Of a stretch of 64,000 bases of DNA, positions 32,101-46,500 are shown one piece after another. The DNA comes from Membranipora membranacea (taxonomy: Eukaryota > Bryozoa > Gymnolaemata > Cheilostomatida > Membraniporidae), in contig OU612068.1 in assembly GCA_914767715.1 (NCBI GenBank), forward strand, positions 28,582,001 through 28,646,000, written 5' to 3'. The position numbers and the translations under genes are program-made. The notes under the pieces were generated by a model. The model was not told the DNA's origin, made no database searches, and saw only the letters and a list, made by a program, of their open reading frames with translations. How positions within the stretch are numbered: position 1 is the stretch's first letter; the number at the start of each line of letters is the position of its first letter.

Positions 32101-35062
32101 TTTCATTATTCCCTAGTGTGAAATACTGTGATAGTCAAGATTGGTGCTTTATTATTAGACCATACAATTTGGTGCTTGGTATATAAACAATGTAAGATTA
32201 TCATTACAAATCTGTGATACTGTGATATGGTACAATGTATGGCGGAAGATAAACAAAACCATATCCTCTGACTGATCATAATGGTTAGAACTGTTGATTA
32301 GGTGGTGATCGGTAAAATTTCCTTTCATTCCAGAGCACTGTGTCATCAGAGGCAATGAATGTTAGAATCATCGTAATATTACCCAAGATGCACAATCGTG
32401 TGTTGGACAGGAGTATGAAAAGATTGGTTCTGGATGTAGAATATGACGCAGATGGCTGGCCCTAGTTTATAAATATTTCCATACTTAGATGGTGGAGGTT
32501 TGATGGGCTTTATGTCATTAAAACATAATATGGAATTTTCTATAACCCGTTTACGTAAGCTTTTGGGTTGTTTGCTACTTTACTAACACCAACTATCGAT
32601 CCAGTACTGACAGTACAATCATATTTTCTGTTTTCATGTTTCTACTCTGGTGACAATTCCTTCCGCCGATGCTATGATGCCGTAGCTACTCAATTATCAC
32701 CTCATTCAGCAGACAGAGGTGACAATGTGAGAGTAGGCGAGAATGCAGCATGATTGCGGGTCCCGTTATGATATCACACTCTGCATGGTTATTGAATAGA
32801 AAATTTGTAGAATTAAACCTCAAGGACATATCAGATTGTCTTGATAAACAGATTCTACTGTAGCTATGAGTTACACTGATTTGCAGGTATTTTCCATACA
32901 ACTCGCTAGTTACTGTCATGACAAACCATATTTATAAAGCTATAACTATGAGAATGCCCTCGGGCCAGCCATGAGTGGCAGGACTGTAGCGTCGATGCCC
33001 TTATATGAGGTATAATGTACCTGTCTATGGTAGATCTAGAGGTGGCATTTGGTGTTAACCATGCAGTGGTTGAAATGAGATGGTCATTTTGCAGTCTTTG
33101 TGAGAGGAGCGGAGAGATAATGAAGTACTTTTACATGATCATTGAGATAAATTTGCTCTGTTACATAGCCACAAGTCACTAAACACAGACTAAATACAGG
33201 TATAAGGGCTGTGACTAACTGTCGTGATCATATCTTATCTTGGCCTATGATCGCCATAATAATGCTCGTTATATTTTGTTGATGAGTCTGTCTATGAATG
33301 TACCTATGATTGTGGTGGGGTTTCAGGTTTCACCTTTATGGTGAGTAAAAACACTGGCAGATTTTTTTGTCCTTTGTGTAATGTTGTGTATAATTATTGA
33401 GGTTGAGGTTTGAAATGTGAATTTAATGGACAGGCTTTTGGTCACAGTAAGAAGTAAACTCTTAGTCATAGCAAGGTCATAGTGATACTGAAATAATTGA
33501 TCGGCGGTAATGCACTGACTGATATCATTCATTGCAACATTATTTCTCCTTCATTGGATTAAAACTTTGTCAGCCAAGTACACACTAGTAAAGGGCACAA
33601 TTCCTTTGATACTGATCCCAATGCAGACATTAGCCTACAGGTTTGACACCTTTGTCATTGAAATAGCTCCAACTTCCTTTAACACCTTTTTTCATGTGCA
33701 TTGTCCGTAATCTGAACTCGGTGATACCCAAAATCTAAAGCTCATACAAATATGAGCTGCAGTGTAGAGCCTCAACTCCATTGAATCCCAGGAGGTCTCA
33801 TTTTTATACCACGCTATGGATTAATTGTTAAGTTCATTCATAATGAAAAAAAGTTCCATACCAGACTGTGTTTAGTCCATGGTAATGACGAATTATAGCT
33901 ATGAGTGGCTTGATTGTGATATTTTTTGACACGCCAGCGAAATACGCATACCTCTGATTGTGCCTTACATAAATGGTGACATTTGGTTATTTGGAAAATG
34001 GATGACATGAGGGAGTGCTTCATTTTATTAACTTGACATCATATCAGCATCCACAGTCCTAATCACTAGTCAGTCTCTGTGACCTCCCCTAAGAGTAAGA
34101 CGGCCAGCATTCATCATCATAATCATAGATTGTAGCATATCGGAAGTTAATTCATTGATTTTCTGTAGATTTAGGAGAGAGATGAAAGCTACCAACAGGC
34201 TGAATGGCAGAGCGACTACTGATGCATCACACCATACACGGGTCGCTTAATGTTATGTCAAGGAAGCTTCCTTTCCAAGCGTCATAACTCTCTTCTTTGA
34301 TATCGTGGATTATTCAGCATCATGCCAGAGGAGAACTTAATTCTATCACACGGCTGCTATTAAACTTTTAATAGTCTAAGCCTGTCTATTACAGTACAGA
34401 ATGTGGGGTTAGAGTGGCTGGGTTAATTAGCGCAAGGAAGGTGTTGTTTACGCTATATCCCTGGCCATATCTCATGTTAATTCTGTCTGTCAGGAATTAA
34501 TTAAAAATCTATGTACAATTTAGTGTTTGCTTCATAGGATAGTGTGCTATAGATAGATCTGTCAGGAGGAATAATCCAAGGAAAGTACTAAACGCTGGTG
34601 CACAAAAAAGGGATGTTTGATTTCCCTGAGCATGGTATTGTATCCGTCACAGTGATGTTACTGTGGTCAGAAGCCACCGTCTATCTTAGTTGGTGGTTTG
34701 TGGTTGGAACAGATGGTGGCCGCTGTTATATTTACACTGAATAACCTGTATGTTGACTGCTCGCTGTTACCTGTATAGGGTTTAGTGAGGATATAGTGAC
34801 CTAAGGTGACCAAAGATGCTGGTTATGAGACTGATTGTTGAAATTGCCGATTTTCAGTGGATTGACACTGTAGTACACTACCCATATATAAACCTTCTCG
34901 CTCGTTACACTTAAAGCTGAAGAGTGTTTTTTAGTTGCGCTTACCTAACAGTAGCAGTTTTATATCCTTTGCTGCCTGCATACCATCCTCCTTGAGATTC
35001 TTCTCTATAGCCTTACTTCTCTCCATGGCTTGTCGCTCTTCGGCGCTTAGCGTACACCCCAT
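23170..35062 (-). CDS. GNAO1: Heterotrimeric G protein alpha subunit, Go class (complete, 354 aa)
   Basis: Eight exons with continuous phase: 34945-35062, 31688-31730, 30213-30354, 27102-27262, 26779-26907, 24434-24563, 23968-24121 and 23170-23357. They total 1,065 nt, giving 354 residues, the length of vertebrate G-alpha-o. The start [20 protein letters not shown] has the Gly2 myristoylation and Cys3 palmitoylation sites. G1 is GAGESGKST, switch I is RTRVKTTG, switch II is [13 protein letters not shown]4 is FLNKKDLF and G5 is TCATDT. The C-terminus NNLRGCGLY is Go type, with the pertussis-toxin Cys at position -4. It couples GPCRs to ion channels, adenylyl cyclase and neurite signalling at the inner plasma membrane. 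Intron 1 is about 3.2 kb; introns 3 and 5 are about 3.0 and 2.2 kb. Confidence 0.97.
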
Positions 35063-37526
35063 CCTGCTGTGCTTATTTGTTACCTAGACTTGGAGCTATG
35101 ACTGGTGGAGAGCACTGTTGGGGCTTTTCAGATCTGTTTGTTGTGACTGACGGTTAGTATATGTCCATCAGCTTGTATGAATATTCAATAGTGATATTGC
35201 TATATCCTTAGAGAGAAGTGCTGATCCTTGTGCTGACTGCTGACCAGCGGTACAAGCATAGAATCTTCCTGAGAATAATGACAAGACTTGATCACAGATA
35301 TATTGGTTTATTCCTGATAAACAATGATTGAGCTCCAACTTTATCACACACTAAATACAAACAATCCAGATAAATTACTGGTAGTCTAGTTTGAGGCAGA
35401 CAGGCTTTTCCAGTCCTTGTGTAATACATATATACACCAGTTTTCCCCTACAGTTCTGAGCGCCTGCCTGTTCCGTAGTAATGATTAATGACTACTGAAG
35501 CTTCTGATCGCATTCAACCAATCAACAAAAGCCTGCTATATGCAAGCTAGCAGCATACAATACACGGCAAAATAAGCTTGCCTATACAACAAGACATCCT
35601 CACTAATCAATAATGTTTTATATAGAACAGCTTGGTTGGTGCTGTGAGAAGTATTAGCTGCGCTGTACGGCAGTATAATTACCTTAGTTCAGGCTTCAAG
35701 TTTTAATGCGAACATCAATTTGTATAACAAACAACAGTATCTATTCCCAATATAGAAGCTGCCAGCGATTGACATAACAACAGCCCCAGTGTGCAATGTA
35801 GCAATTTCTACCTGCCATGTAAACATACGCTTGTCTAGCTTAAATTTTGTTATTTGAATCAGCTCAATGCATAAGCGTAAAATTTTCTAAGTACATAATG
35901 AGCTCTTGACTGAAACAATTCAATTACACGGTGACTGCAACGTTAGTATGTCAGTGGAGAATTTTTATGAAAAGCGAGATTGTTTTGGTATGTGCAAGGT
36001 GGATTTTAGTACCCATGCTATAGTTTACATTCAACTGATAACATGATTGCTTACTAAGATCAACATGTGAAGTCACATAACTCAAATGGCAAGAGCGGCA
36101 GCACACGCATGATGGTCTACAATCTACATTCTACTATAATGACCTCATTATCCTTTCATGTGTGGCTTCGAGTAGTTTTTTTAGTTGAGCTCACCTGGCC
36201 ATCTGCCTGGCCCTCTTGCATTGACACATTATCTCCAACCCCTTACAGAAAGCACCTCTTTAGTCAAAAAGAGAGCATATCCTTTTGGGTCTACACAGTT
36301 GTATCCTACGACTCGGCCAGTTCACCTAACTGTATTTTATAGCTTCGTTATGCCTTGGCGTCAGATCCCCCTGTGACCATTCTAATAGATGAGCGTGACA
36401 TATTTCAAGAGGTTCCTCTGCACCAAACTATTCACAAACACTTCTAGCTTGTATAGCTGGTGTAATGATATCAAATGCAAATAGAGTCGAGCAATAAACA
36501 CCCTTGCCCGTTACAAGATACCGTCAGCTGACATATAAATAAAATACCCTACCTGTACTAAAAATAGTCTAATACCAGGAAATATTAAGGAACTGGATCA
36601 TCCGACACAAACACAAGAACAACATTTCTTTATCATATATCAGCACATAAACTTTATTGTCTCTGATACAAAAATAATGCTATTAATTATCATCACTAAG
36701 TGGTCATTAAATGGTTATGACAGCAATAAACTGTGGTTACTTATTCCATATCGTGTGTACAATGTAACTACTTAGCCTTATTTTATATAACTTTTACACA
36801 AAGGGAAGACTAACAAGGGGGAATCGCAGGAGAATCACCATGGATCTTAAAACTAAATCATTCACAGGTGTATATATACAGCAGTCAATTCTCATGAGGA
36901 AAAGTCAGAGGTTAGTTCGTATGTTAGGATTAACATGGGCTATAAAGACAAGCCAAAAGAGGTTATAATCTTATACAAAAGTAATTAGGAGTTGCCTTTC
37001 TCTCCATAATAATCAGGCAACTCTCATCTTAAGCGCATGGTATTATCATTAGTGAGAGAAAATTGAACATGACAATCGTACAATATATATCTCATAGCTA
37101 TAATAGACTAGAATCCTAGATATGGAAGAAGCTGAGGGATTATGCCAGTAAAGAGCAAAATAAGAATTCTGTTAGATGTCTGTGAGGTGCTAGTTTAACC
37201 ATGTGATTGTGCGAAACAAAGGTGAATGGGTCATTGGGTTATGACAGAGAATAAAAAAATATAAAATAATTTCAACAGTAAACTTTACCTGATGAATATG
37301 GGATTTTGAGTGAATCTAACAAGACTACTGATTGAGTACTGTAAGATATTTGCAACCGTCAGTGGTTTAGAAAAATGGAATGCCTTCCAAAAATGTAGAA
37401 TATTAAGCGACTTGTAGGCTCTGTTGCCATTATAGAAAATTATGAGGATAATGCTATATGTATCAGAGAGTAAAAATAATTCTGCATTACGATAGAGGTT
37501 TACGATTATAATTATCTAGTATAAAC
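35063..37526. other. Spacer between G-alpha-o (5' side) and ZFHX (3' UTR)
   Basis: It holds the G-alpha-o promoter and 5' UTR and the ZFHX 3' UTR. A minus-strand AATAAA at about 36652-36657 could end the ZFHX transcript, giving a 3' UTR of roughly 870 nt. The frames of 60-90 codons near 36.1-36.4 kb have no recognisable content. Confidence 0.5.
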
Positions 37527-40500
37527 TCAGATAGCCCTTAGACGCTTGGCGGATGGGGGCTCTGTGTTATTATTGTTGTTATATTTATTGCGGTTGTATT
37601 TATGCGGTTCGCCAGAGCAGTGCTGTTTGTACTCTTGGACCGTTGCGGCGTTCACAGTACATGCCTGACAGTGGTACTGCTCCTGCTCAATCTTTACTAT
37701 ATCGTTGTCTGTTCCGGTCTTACCCAGAGAGCAGATCGATGTGGCTTGATGCTTCACGCATGATTCTTTTCTAGGGAACACAAGTTGGCACTTTCGACAA
37801 GCATACCTGAAATTAAAAAATGAAATAACTGAAGACAGGCTTTCCAAAAATACTTGCAATGGAGGTCAGACTGAGACGTGTATATATGGGAAGTGTGAGT
37901 GGTGTGATTGTATGAGTCAGACATACAATGTATGTAATACACTGGATTCAGTTTTAACGGTTAAGTATGAGCGATTATTACTGAAGTGTGCTTAGCACCA
38001 AACCAATTAACTAAAGCTGTATGATGTATATAGATACTTTAGAGTGGCTTGTGTACTATGAGTGCTGGCGCCTGTACTCTTTGGGGAGGAGGGGGGGGGG
38101 ACAAAAACTGTTCTTCTCTTCACAGTGACACCAAAAACAGAAACACTGATCAACAACACTTACCCAACGTCAGTATGTTCTGATCTAGCTAGTGACACAT
38201 CCATATCTAACACCTGTTTTGCAATGTCATCAACGCTCTTACAGTCTTGTGTGTATGTAGCCACTCGACTAGTAGGATTTGACAGCTTATTACTGATGGA
38301 ATCCTTGGCCTCCTGAGGTATTTGTAGCATGTTTAGAGGAGTACCATAGTCAAGTGCGCTGTAACCTAGAGCTGCAGCGGCAGCTGATTGGTCACCAGGG
38401 AAACCACCTGTAACAGGAAATGACATATAGACCAAAGTCAAACTGTGTGGTATGCAATGTATTATCTGTATTCATTTTCTGCATAAAAATCTATCCATAC
38501 TATTTCAGTGACAAGATTTAGTATGCTTACCAAGAAGACCTGCTGTACCGAGTAGTGATAAAGATTGCAGCATGCCTGGATACATGAGAGGAAGCATCTC
38601 AGCTGGATTAGGTAAACCTGGGAGCAATCCCGGCAGGCCAGGTAGCACCGGTGCACCTAATGAGGACATCAGACTCCTTGATAACTGTGCCTGATAGTCA
38701 TTTGCTCTTCCTGCATCATAAATACATTCAGATATAATCACACACTGTACAGGTTGATTTTGCATCACAATTTTGGCATATGGGTTATCATATCACAACC
38801 AAAAGGGGAATAACTCCCTTCAGACAGCTCAGATTTTCAGTCATTATCATTCCATATAGTAAGCGTGAGAGAGAGAGAGAGTTAGATTGTTTTTATTGCA
38901 TATCATCAATGATGAAGCAAAATTATGGTTATTAACAAACCTGGAGCTAAAAGATTGCCAGGCTGAGTCGGTGAGAAAAGTGATGGGCTAGATTCTTCTG
39001 CTGACTTTTTACTTAGGCTGTTTGATACTCTCCTAGATGGCTGGGGTGTTTTAACCTACAATGCGGAGATAAAAACATTCAATGTACTTATCAATCAAAC
39101 AGAGGTTTAAAACAATGTCCTCATCGATTACCACCATAATATGCAGATAGCACCACAAGATAACAGCAATATAGGGCAATCAAATCTGGACGATAGCAAC
39201 GCATACAGAGGGGAGAATAAGGATACAAATAACAACAGGCAGGCGGTGGTAAAAAGAGATAGGAGCAAGAAATGGGCTGGTCTCTACACCAAGTACAACA
39301 ATGCACTGTCTCAATTATTCCTTTTGTTAATGTTGTAGGAAATCAGCGAACTGAGAATCCATGTAGAAACTATCCCAGCCCGCCCATAACCATTTCACTG
39401 GTCCCATAGCAAATATGAAAGTAAAGTCTAATTGCAAAGGCAATACGGGAAAGAGCAGATGGAAATGATAAATCACAATGCATAGGCCATAAACCTGTAA
39501 TCTAGTGCATTAGAAAGCTTGGTCAGTTGCATGATCAATAGTAAGCGTTAAAAACCATCAGCCACAATCACAAAAAAGAGCAGACAATTCTTTACAACAC
39601 TGAATAATCGAAATCTACACCACAACAGATAGAAAAATTACACCACACCACTTAAAAAAACAGAAGTAAATTATTCATGCCGTGAAAACACATGCCCACA
39701 ACAATAAAAGATGAGTGCCACAGGACTACACAAAATCATTGTTAGTGCAGCAAATAAAAAATTGAAAGCATAAGCCAGCTGCGAATTACGATTAGCGTGA
39801 GGGAGTGTACCACAACCACAATTTCAGCTTTAACCTCGGTAATTTTGGTGGATGATGATGAAATTTCCCAAATCTCACTGTCACGGAATTCACATCTGGC
39901 TCATCAGAAATTATCCATAAACCAAAATTGAATAGAACAGCTTAACAACACAATTAATTAAGTTAATTGCTCAAGCAGGCAGACAGATTGAGATTAAAGG
40001 CAGGCAGGCAGGTAGTGATTACAGTAGAATCTAGTAGTCCAACTGCATTAGAAAGCAGGTAAAGAATCAAAACAAACACCATGTTTTCTCACCTCTGCCT
40101 GCTGTCTCATCGCTGCCCTATCAGCTTCAGTCAGCTTGCCATGGAAGAGCTGTCTGATCTGGTTGATATGACGTGGTGTGAACAGGTGCTCCTGGATAGA
40201 TAGCTGGTGAGAGTAGGTGACATGGCAGTGCAGGCACTCTGTGCTATGAGCCTCATCATCAGTGGTTGGCAGTCCATTGTTCTGTTTGTGTTTCTTCTCT
40301 TTAGCTCGCTGGTTTTGAAACCAAACCTGGACCACTCTTTTTTGCAACCCAATGAAGTTGCCGAGCATTTCACATTCAGCCATTGTAGGTGTCTTGTAGT
40401 CACTGAAGGTGTGTTTCATCACGTGTATTTGCATGTTTGTGAGGTTAGTGCGGAATCGCTTCATTTGCTGAGAGTTGTGTAGACTTGACGCTCCGCTAGC

Positions 40501-43500
40501 TGGTGAGTTGTTCTGACCACCGCTCAAAGTCCTCATTCTACTGCTGCCAGTCGACGACTCAAGGTCGTCACCTGTATCGCTGCCACACAAACTGATATTT
40601 CCTTCGTCATCTCCTTGACTTGAAGCTGCAGACAACTTATGATGGAATGGTTCATCAATAGAGGTTTGTTTTATTACCTTGTGACTAGAGGCATTGCTCA
40701 AAGACATAGATCGGTCATACTCCTGGGGTGCTGCTCTTTTCTCACCAGCTGATGGAAGTCTGAGGTCAGGTGAATTAGGTTCTGGTTTAGGTACTGCTGA
40801 GTTCAATCTCTGTGCCTCATCTGAAGAAAAATATTTGTGATCACACAATGACAATGCGACAGTGTAAAATACTGGTAGTATATAATAATTATAAAGAAGT
40901 TATTGGTGATGATTCAGCCAGGGCTGCTTAGTCCTGGCAGCGGTGTGAAGCTCAGATCCTGAATATAAATATCTTACAAAACCATAGGTTTGCATAATGT
41001 TTGCACTCAATAATAACCTTCTAGTAAGGTAAAATACATTTGTGGTAGTGCAAAACTAATAATTCTCATGCAAAATATTACCTTGCAGTTTTTTCAAATC
41101 ATAGAAATCTTTCATCATGTTCTGCATAGGAGCTACAGCACTCGGTGCAGAAGGTGTACCCAGCATGTTTGGCATGGGCATGAATGGATTCATGAACAGC
41201 GAGTTGAGGTTGAAGTTAGGATTAGCGGCAGCGTATTGCATCATAGTTGATAGGTCTTGGGGTGGCACTGTCGGGGTCATCTCTTTCATCGAGCTAGTAG
41301 ACTGCAGCGGTGGTGAGAGAAGACCTGAAAAAAAAACGGTGGAAATGTTATATTTGTGTCCAAGTTTTATATTATGTCATTAGAAAGTTTCAACTGCAAG
41401 CCTGCTCTCAGGGTTTGACTTACTAACAAAATTGTATTGACAGATGTTTTTTCCAGTATAAGAGACACGGGCTCAAAAGTTTTTTATCTTAGACCACGGA
41501 GCATATGGACAAGTAAAACAACATCCACATCCATTCTAGGTTTATGGGCGAACAACATGCTCTATGTGTACATAATCAAGTTGGGTTTGTTGGTAAATGC
41601 AGGTAAAATCAATGCTAGGTACCACAATATTAATACTTATAGATAATGAAGCAATACAAAGTCACTCAAAATGATGGCCGTAGTGATTATGTGGTTACGA
41701 AGCATGGTGATGCAAATTATCAGCAGACAAGACAACTCCAACACACAACCTAGAAAACTACAATGAGATATAAACACAACCTTATGTTATCTCATTGATA
41801 GAGTACTGCTAGCGTGGAAAATATGAGCTATAGCATGGTGCACATGTCAAAAATTATTAATGAGGGTTACATGCTTACGATTGTAACAATATCAAACATC
41901 ATGAAATCATTAAAACAAAGTTTCACATCACACAACAAGCATGTACCATTGCGTTTATCATTTTGCTGCTCGGAGACCAGATCTAGTACAGGCTCTTGAG
42001 CTGTCTCCTCATTTTGTTGATTGCTGTCAAAATACTTGGATAAAATGTGGATAAGAATAGCACGAGCTGTTTGCTGTGACTGATTAGCTTCCTGTTGAGT
42101 TATCTGCTCTTTACTAGAATTCTCCCCGGGCTGACTGGGTACTTCTAAAGCTGTAGAATGCTGCGGACGTGGATGACTAGATGATGTCGTTGATGAATAA
42201 TTGGAATGATCTGATGAGGTCGAGTCTGGAATGTTTTCTTTTTGAGCAATATCAGGAAGCTTTCCTCTACTTATTAATTTGCTGAGCTGCGATTTGTGGT
42301 CAATCAATTTCAGCATAGCTGACATGAGGGATAACTCCTGTAGGGGAAGTTGCTTCCCTTCACTATCAGTAATTTCACCCAACACCTCTTCATCAATCTC
42401 TGAAATCCCTTCACCACTTTTAGAAGAATTACTCATTTCTATATACTGACCAGGTTTGGAGGCAGAAACTTGTTTGGCTATGTCGGCCATCTTCTCAGCT
42501 GATGAACTGTCGGATAGGGAATAGCGTTTTCCATTTCTTTCTTTGCTAGGGGTGGTAGGAGGCAGTCCATCCTAAAATTGGAAAAAATAGCATCATAGTG
42601 AGGAATCAGATGTACAATCTGTCAGTACCATATTGTAATTGATTGCTAAACAAAAAGTTGAGACCACTAACTCCGAAGACTATTATGGCCAACCCCAAAT
42701 ATTTATGCAAATATATTTTGTTTGACACCCACCCATAAAAAAGATCGCAAACATCAATTTATGTAACCTTCTGTAACTAACATCAAATTCTCAGCATAGG
42801 CTAATCTATACAGTTGGTTGCTGGTTGAAATGCCAATTTATTAAATATTGCTAAATTAGTTAAAGCATCAGGTTCATTTAAAACTCATGAATATTTAGAA
42901 AATTAGTTCACAAAGTCCATCGTTTATATCTAACACCACTCAACACAACAGATTAATGAGAATGGTTAGATGCTAACTATACATAATATGATATCCAAAT
43001 TAAGTTCAAAGTTACTTACCTGATTACCGAATGGCAGGGGGACGATATTATTTTTCATACACACTCGTTTCTGGTGTTTGACGAGCTCATAATAGCCAGT
43101 GAAGACAACTCCACACTTTTTACATGGATAAGAGGTAGATTTGGGAGCAGGATTGACAGTAGTATTGGTTTCAGTTGTGACTGAAGGACTGTTCTCGTAA
43201 TTCTGTAATGTTACACAACATATCATCATAATAGATCACCGGGCATGTCAACTAAAGTACTAATTAGTAAAATTGATGAACTTTTTTGGTTAATCCACGC
43301 GAGAGTGGCAGGGGCCTTTAGATGATTTACAGAGTGAAATTTAGAGAAGTAATTAATTTGACAGACAATAACATCTATGAAGTAAAAAATAAATGGTACG
43401 CACATAACAAACCTGGCAAAAACAACGGGCTTGGTGCCAGTTGTGAGAGGATGGAAACCCTCAATAAATTGCAGTTTATTTAACTCCTAATTACCTTTAG

Positions 43501-46500
43501 CATCTATGACTCATTTTGGCTGTCCATATAATTAATTGGGTGAAGAGAGATTTGGGGACCAATCAGTATCATAAGCTTGAACCACGTTGAGCATATGTTA
43601 TGGCCACCTTCTCATTGTCACACAGATTCTTTAGTTTGTAGTATTTGAGCAACTACTGGTAGCGGATGAGTTGCGTATATGTGCGGAAGTAGTAGAACCA
43701 AACCAAAAAGTCACTATCTAATACCTCAGTTCGACTGGTTGAGTTTAAAATTAGAATTTATAACTCTCCGTATGGCGATAAGGTTTCAACTAGCTTGATC
43801 CTCATTTTTATCTTATAGATTCACATTGTATAGTTTCTAACCTTTCTTGCTTTCTGGCGGTTATTTTGGAACCAGACAACGATGACTCTGTTGGGAAGCT
43901 GCAGACGACGGGACAGTAGCTCCAGCTCCTCATCCTTAGGGTAAGCATTCTGCTCAAAATAATCATTGAGAGTCTTCACCTGGTAGTCAGAGAATCTGGT
44001 CCTGTTTGCCCTCTTACTGCCTGATGAGCTGCTGGAAGAAAAGGAAGGAATTCTATGGCAGACAAATCATAACATTTATTTTAGAAACTTCTGCGGTTTT
44101 AAGATTTTCAAGGGTAACTTTATCTCAATAACCTCACTAATAAACAATGACAATGGAGAATTGACTGAAAGCTTTTATCGATTTTAAACCCTAATAAATT
44201 CATAATAAATTAATTTGCAGATGATGGTCATTAAATCTTCTCTGATCCTGTCAGTGGCTTGACCAGCCTCACTTGCTGATAAACATTTAAATGTAGATCC
44301 ATCATTTAATTAATACCATAAATAAAATTTAAATATCTAGAAGCATTTGACATTTTGAATTTCAGTCCGGCACACTTTTGTATACTTGAATGACTATCCA
44401 TTTTTAACAAAATTCAGGTGACACCTTTATTGTAGTTTGCCAAGAGATCTCGGGAAGAAGTTTCCTTTATAACATTACTATGGAATATGCTGCGGACAAA
44501 AAATTTGGTACGACCTACATAAATTTCGAAACCGCACTATTCGGCATCAGTGCCCCTCAAAAGCCAGGTTCAGACTTAATTACAAGGCATGCTGATTTTT
44601 TCATAGAGGCGTGTCACCCTAGCAGTTACTGTGAATGGCTAACCAACTCAGTGGACCGGATTTGGCATTAATTTTACTAATTTGACACTCTTTACTGAAC
44701 AGCCATCAAAAGTTGAGTGGTGATATCTGTCCGACTACACATAGTCTCTCAGATATTACAGTGTTATACAAGTATGCAAGTGTCTGTTACGGTGTCAAGC
44801 CAATTGGTAATTGGTATAAGCGTTCATAAAGACTAATGAGAATATGAGGAGTGGTAGGCCAGCAGGCTTATCAAGGCCAATCAACAGGAATTAACCAAAA
44901 TTGTCTCCAAATATGGAGTGAATGCTTTGAGACAGATATTTTTAGGATTTTAGGAAAATGAGAGTCTACTATCAGAATTTTCTCCATTAACTCTGGATGC
45001 TTTTGGCAACCAGCTGCACACCAAATATTTCAGATATTATTTGCTTTGATATGGAAACACATCCATAGATAAATCATTGATGAATGCTCATTATTTTGAA
45101 ATCCATGTTAATTAATTTTCAGAGTTTGATCAGCGTAAACACAGCCATGATTCTTATTTGGCACTGAGACACCTAAATTTCATAAACCCACAGTTCTAAG
45201 TAATATATTAATTATTAATATTTCCTAGGACTTCATTTAAGGATCAGTTTCCCACCATCTAACCAACGGCTCTGTGTTAATTGTGCTTTCTGGTTCATTA
45301 CTTATGGTAATCTTGGCAGTGACTTCCCCTTAATCAACAGCTGGCTGATGTATAATATATAATATGAAAAGCAAACAAAGTCTATGGTTGGTACCAAAGT
45401 ATTCATCATGGTTTCGTAATGAATAAAGCTTTCTAACTTTTCCGTCAGATGTTCTGCCTTCTGGGAAGCAGCGTTATACATGTCCAACCAGCTGTGGTAT
45501 TCGAGCCTACACTAGAAGCATTCATTCTGTTTAAAATATAATCCGGTTCCAGGAAATTGGTTTTTATAGTAAGGACCAAGTTCCTCCTGGAAGGTGGAGA
45601 TGTGCCCACCCATATTAGTGACAAAAACAATAGTACCGTCTCTGAGCATACTAACCTAAATATCTTTGAGAAGACGTTAGAGTTATGATCACTATTTATA
45701 GAGGCTTGAGGACTGTTGGGAGACATCAGTGGGTTATCACCATCATCACTGCCTCCGTAGTTAGACACAGAGTACGTGGTTAGGTTATGTGAATCAGGCT
45801 CACTGCCGACGCTTCTCTCATCTGATTTGCTGATAACAGGCGTCTGTGGCAGTGCCTCCTCTTCTGGCTTCATTTGGGTTGTCAGTGGAACCTCAGGCTA
45901 AATTAGGGAGAAATATTATGTAATCAGCTGTTTGACCTAGCAAATGTCAAGTCGATCATAGCTCAAATCATGTGGTTTGCTGAATATGGTCTCTGGGGTT
46001 CAAAATCAGGCTCCAATCACCAAAAATGCGATGCTATCGCGATGTTATGAGACAGCTACGAGCGGGGCCTGGTAGTAGAAAACAAGTTCATAATGGTGAA
46101 CAATTGATTTTTTGGTAAACCAAAAATTCAGAGTGAAACAAATCGGTATCATTTAATCCGTAACATGTTTGATTTATAGCTAATTATTGAAATTAATTAT
46201 TTAAAACTTTGTGTAATTAGAAATGGCATAGGGAGCTTCATAGCCATGGGAAAGCCCAGCATTTGATTGGGTTGGTTGGAATGGCGACAAAGGAGACGGA
46301 CAGGACAAAATTAATCTCATCATGATGGTAGAGACTAATTTGTTAACTTCAGATCAATTAGCCCGAAGTACCGGTGGTTTGTTCTCTGATTTTTATTTCC
46401 GCTTCTTTGCTCCCACGCCACCAAAATCAGCCAGCGCATCAGATGCCATACAGGACGTCAGATGTAATAATGCAGTTAGAATGATTAGATATAACACATA

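Noticed and set aside
34050-34082. A GTCCTAATC match inside a CACAG/CTGTG hairpin, similar to the retroelement stem-loops
   Set aside because: Nine-base matches are expected about once by chance here. The loop layout differs and there is no element sequence nearby.
36067-36376. Two overlapping 60-90 codon plus-strand frames between G-alpha-o and ZFHX
   Set aside because: No domain, no exon structure; they look like chance frames in UTR or spacer.
38090-38100. G-run and other long homopolymers (C-run near 19485, G-run near 50719)
   Set aside because: Simple low-complexity tracts common in animal introns; quadruplex or regulatory function cannot be supported.
40860-43800. Search for a third vertebrate-type homeodomain between HD2 and the last homeodomain
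   Set aside because: Only two phase-consistent coding exons between HD2 and 41.3 kb, and no WFQN recognition-helix sequence was seen in the introns.
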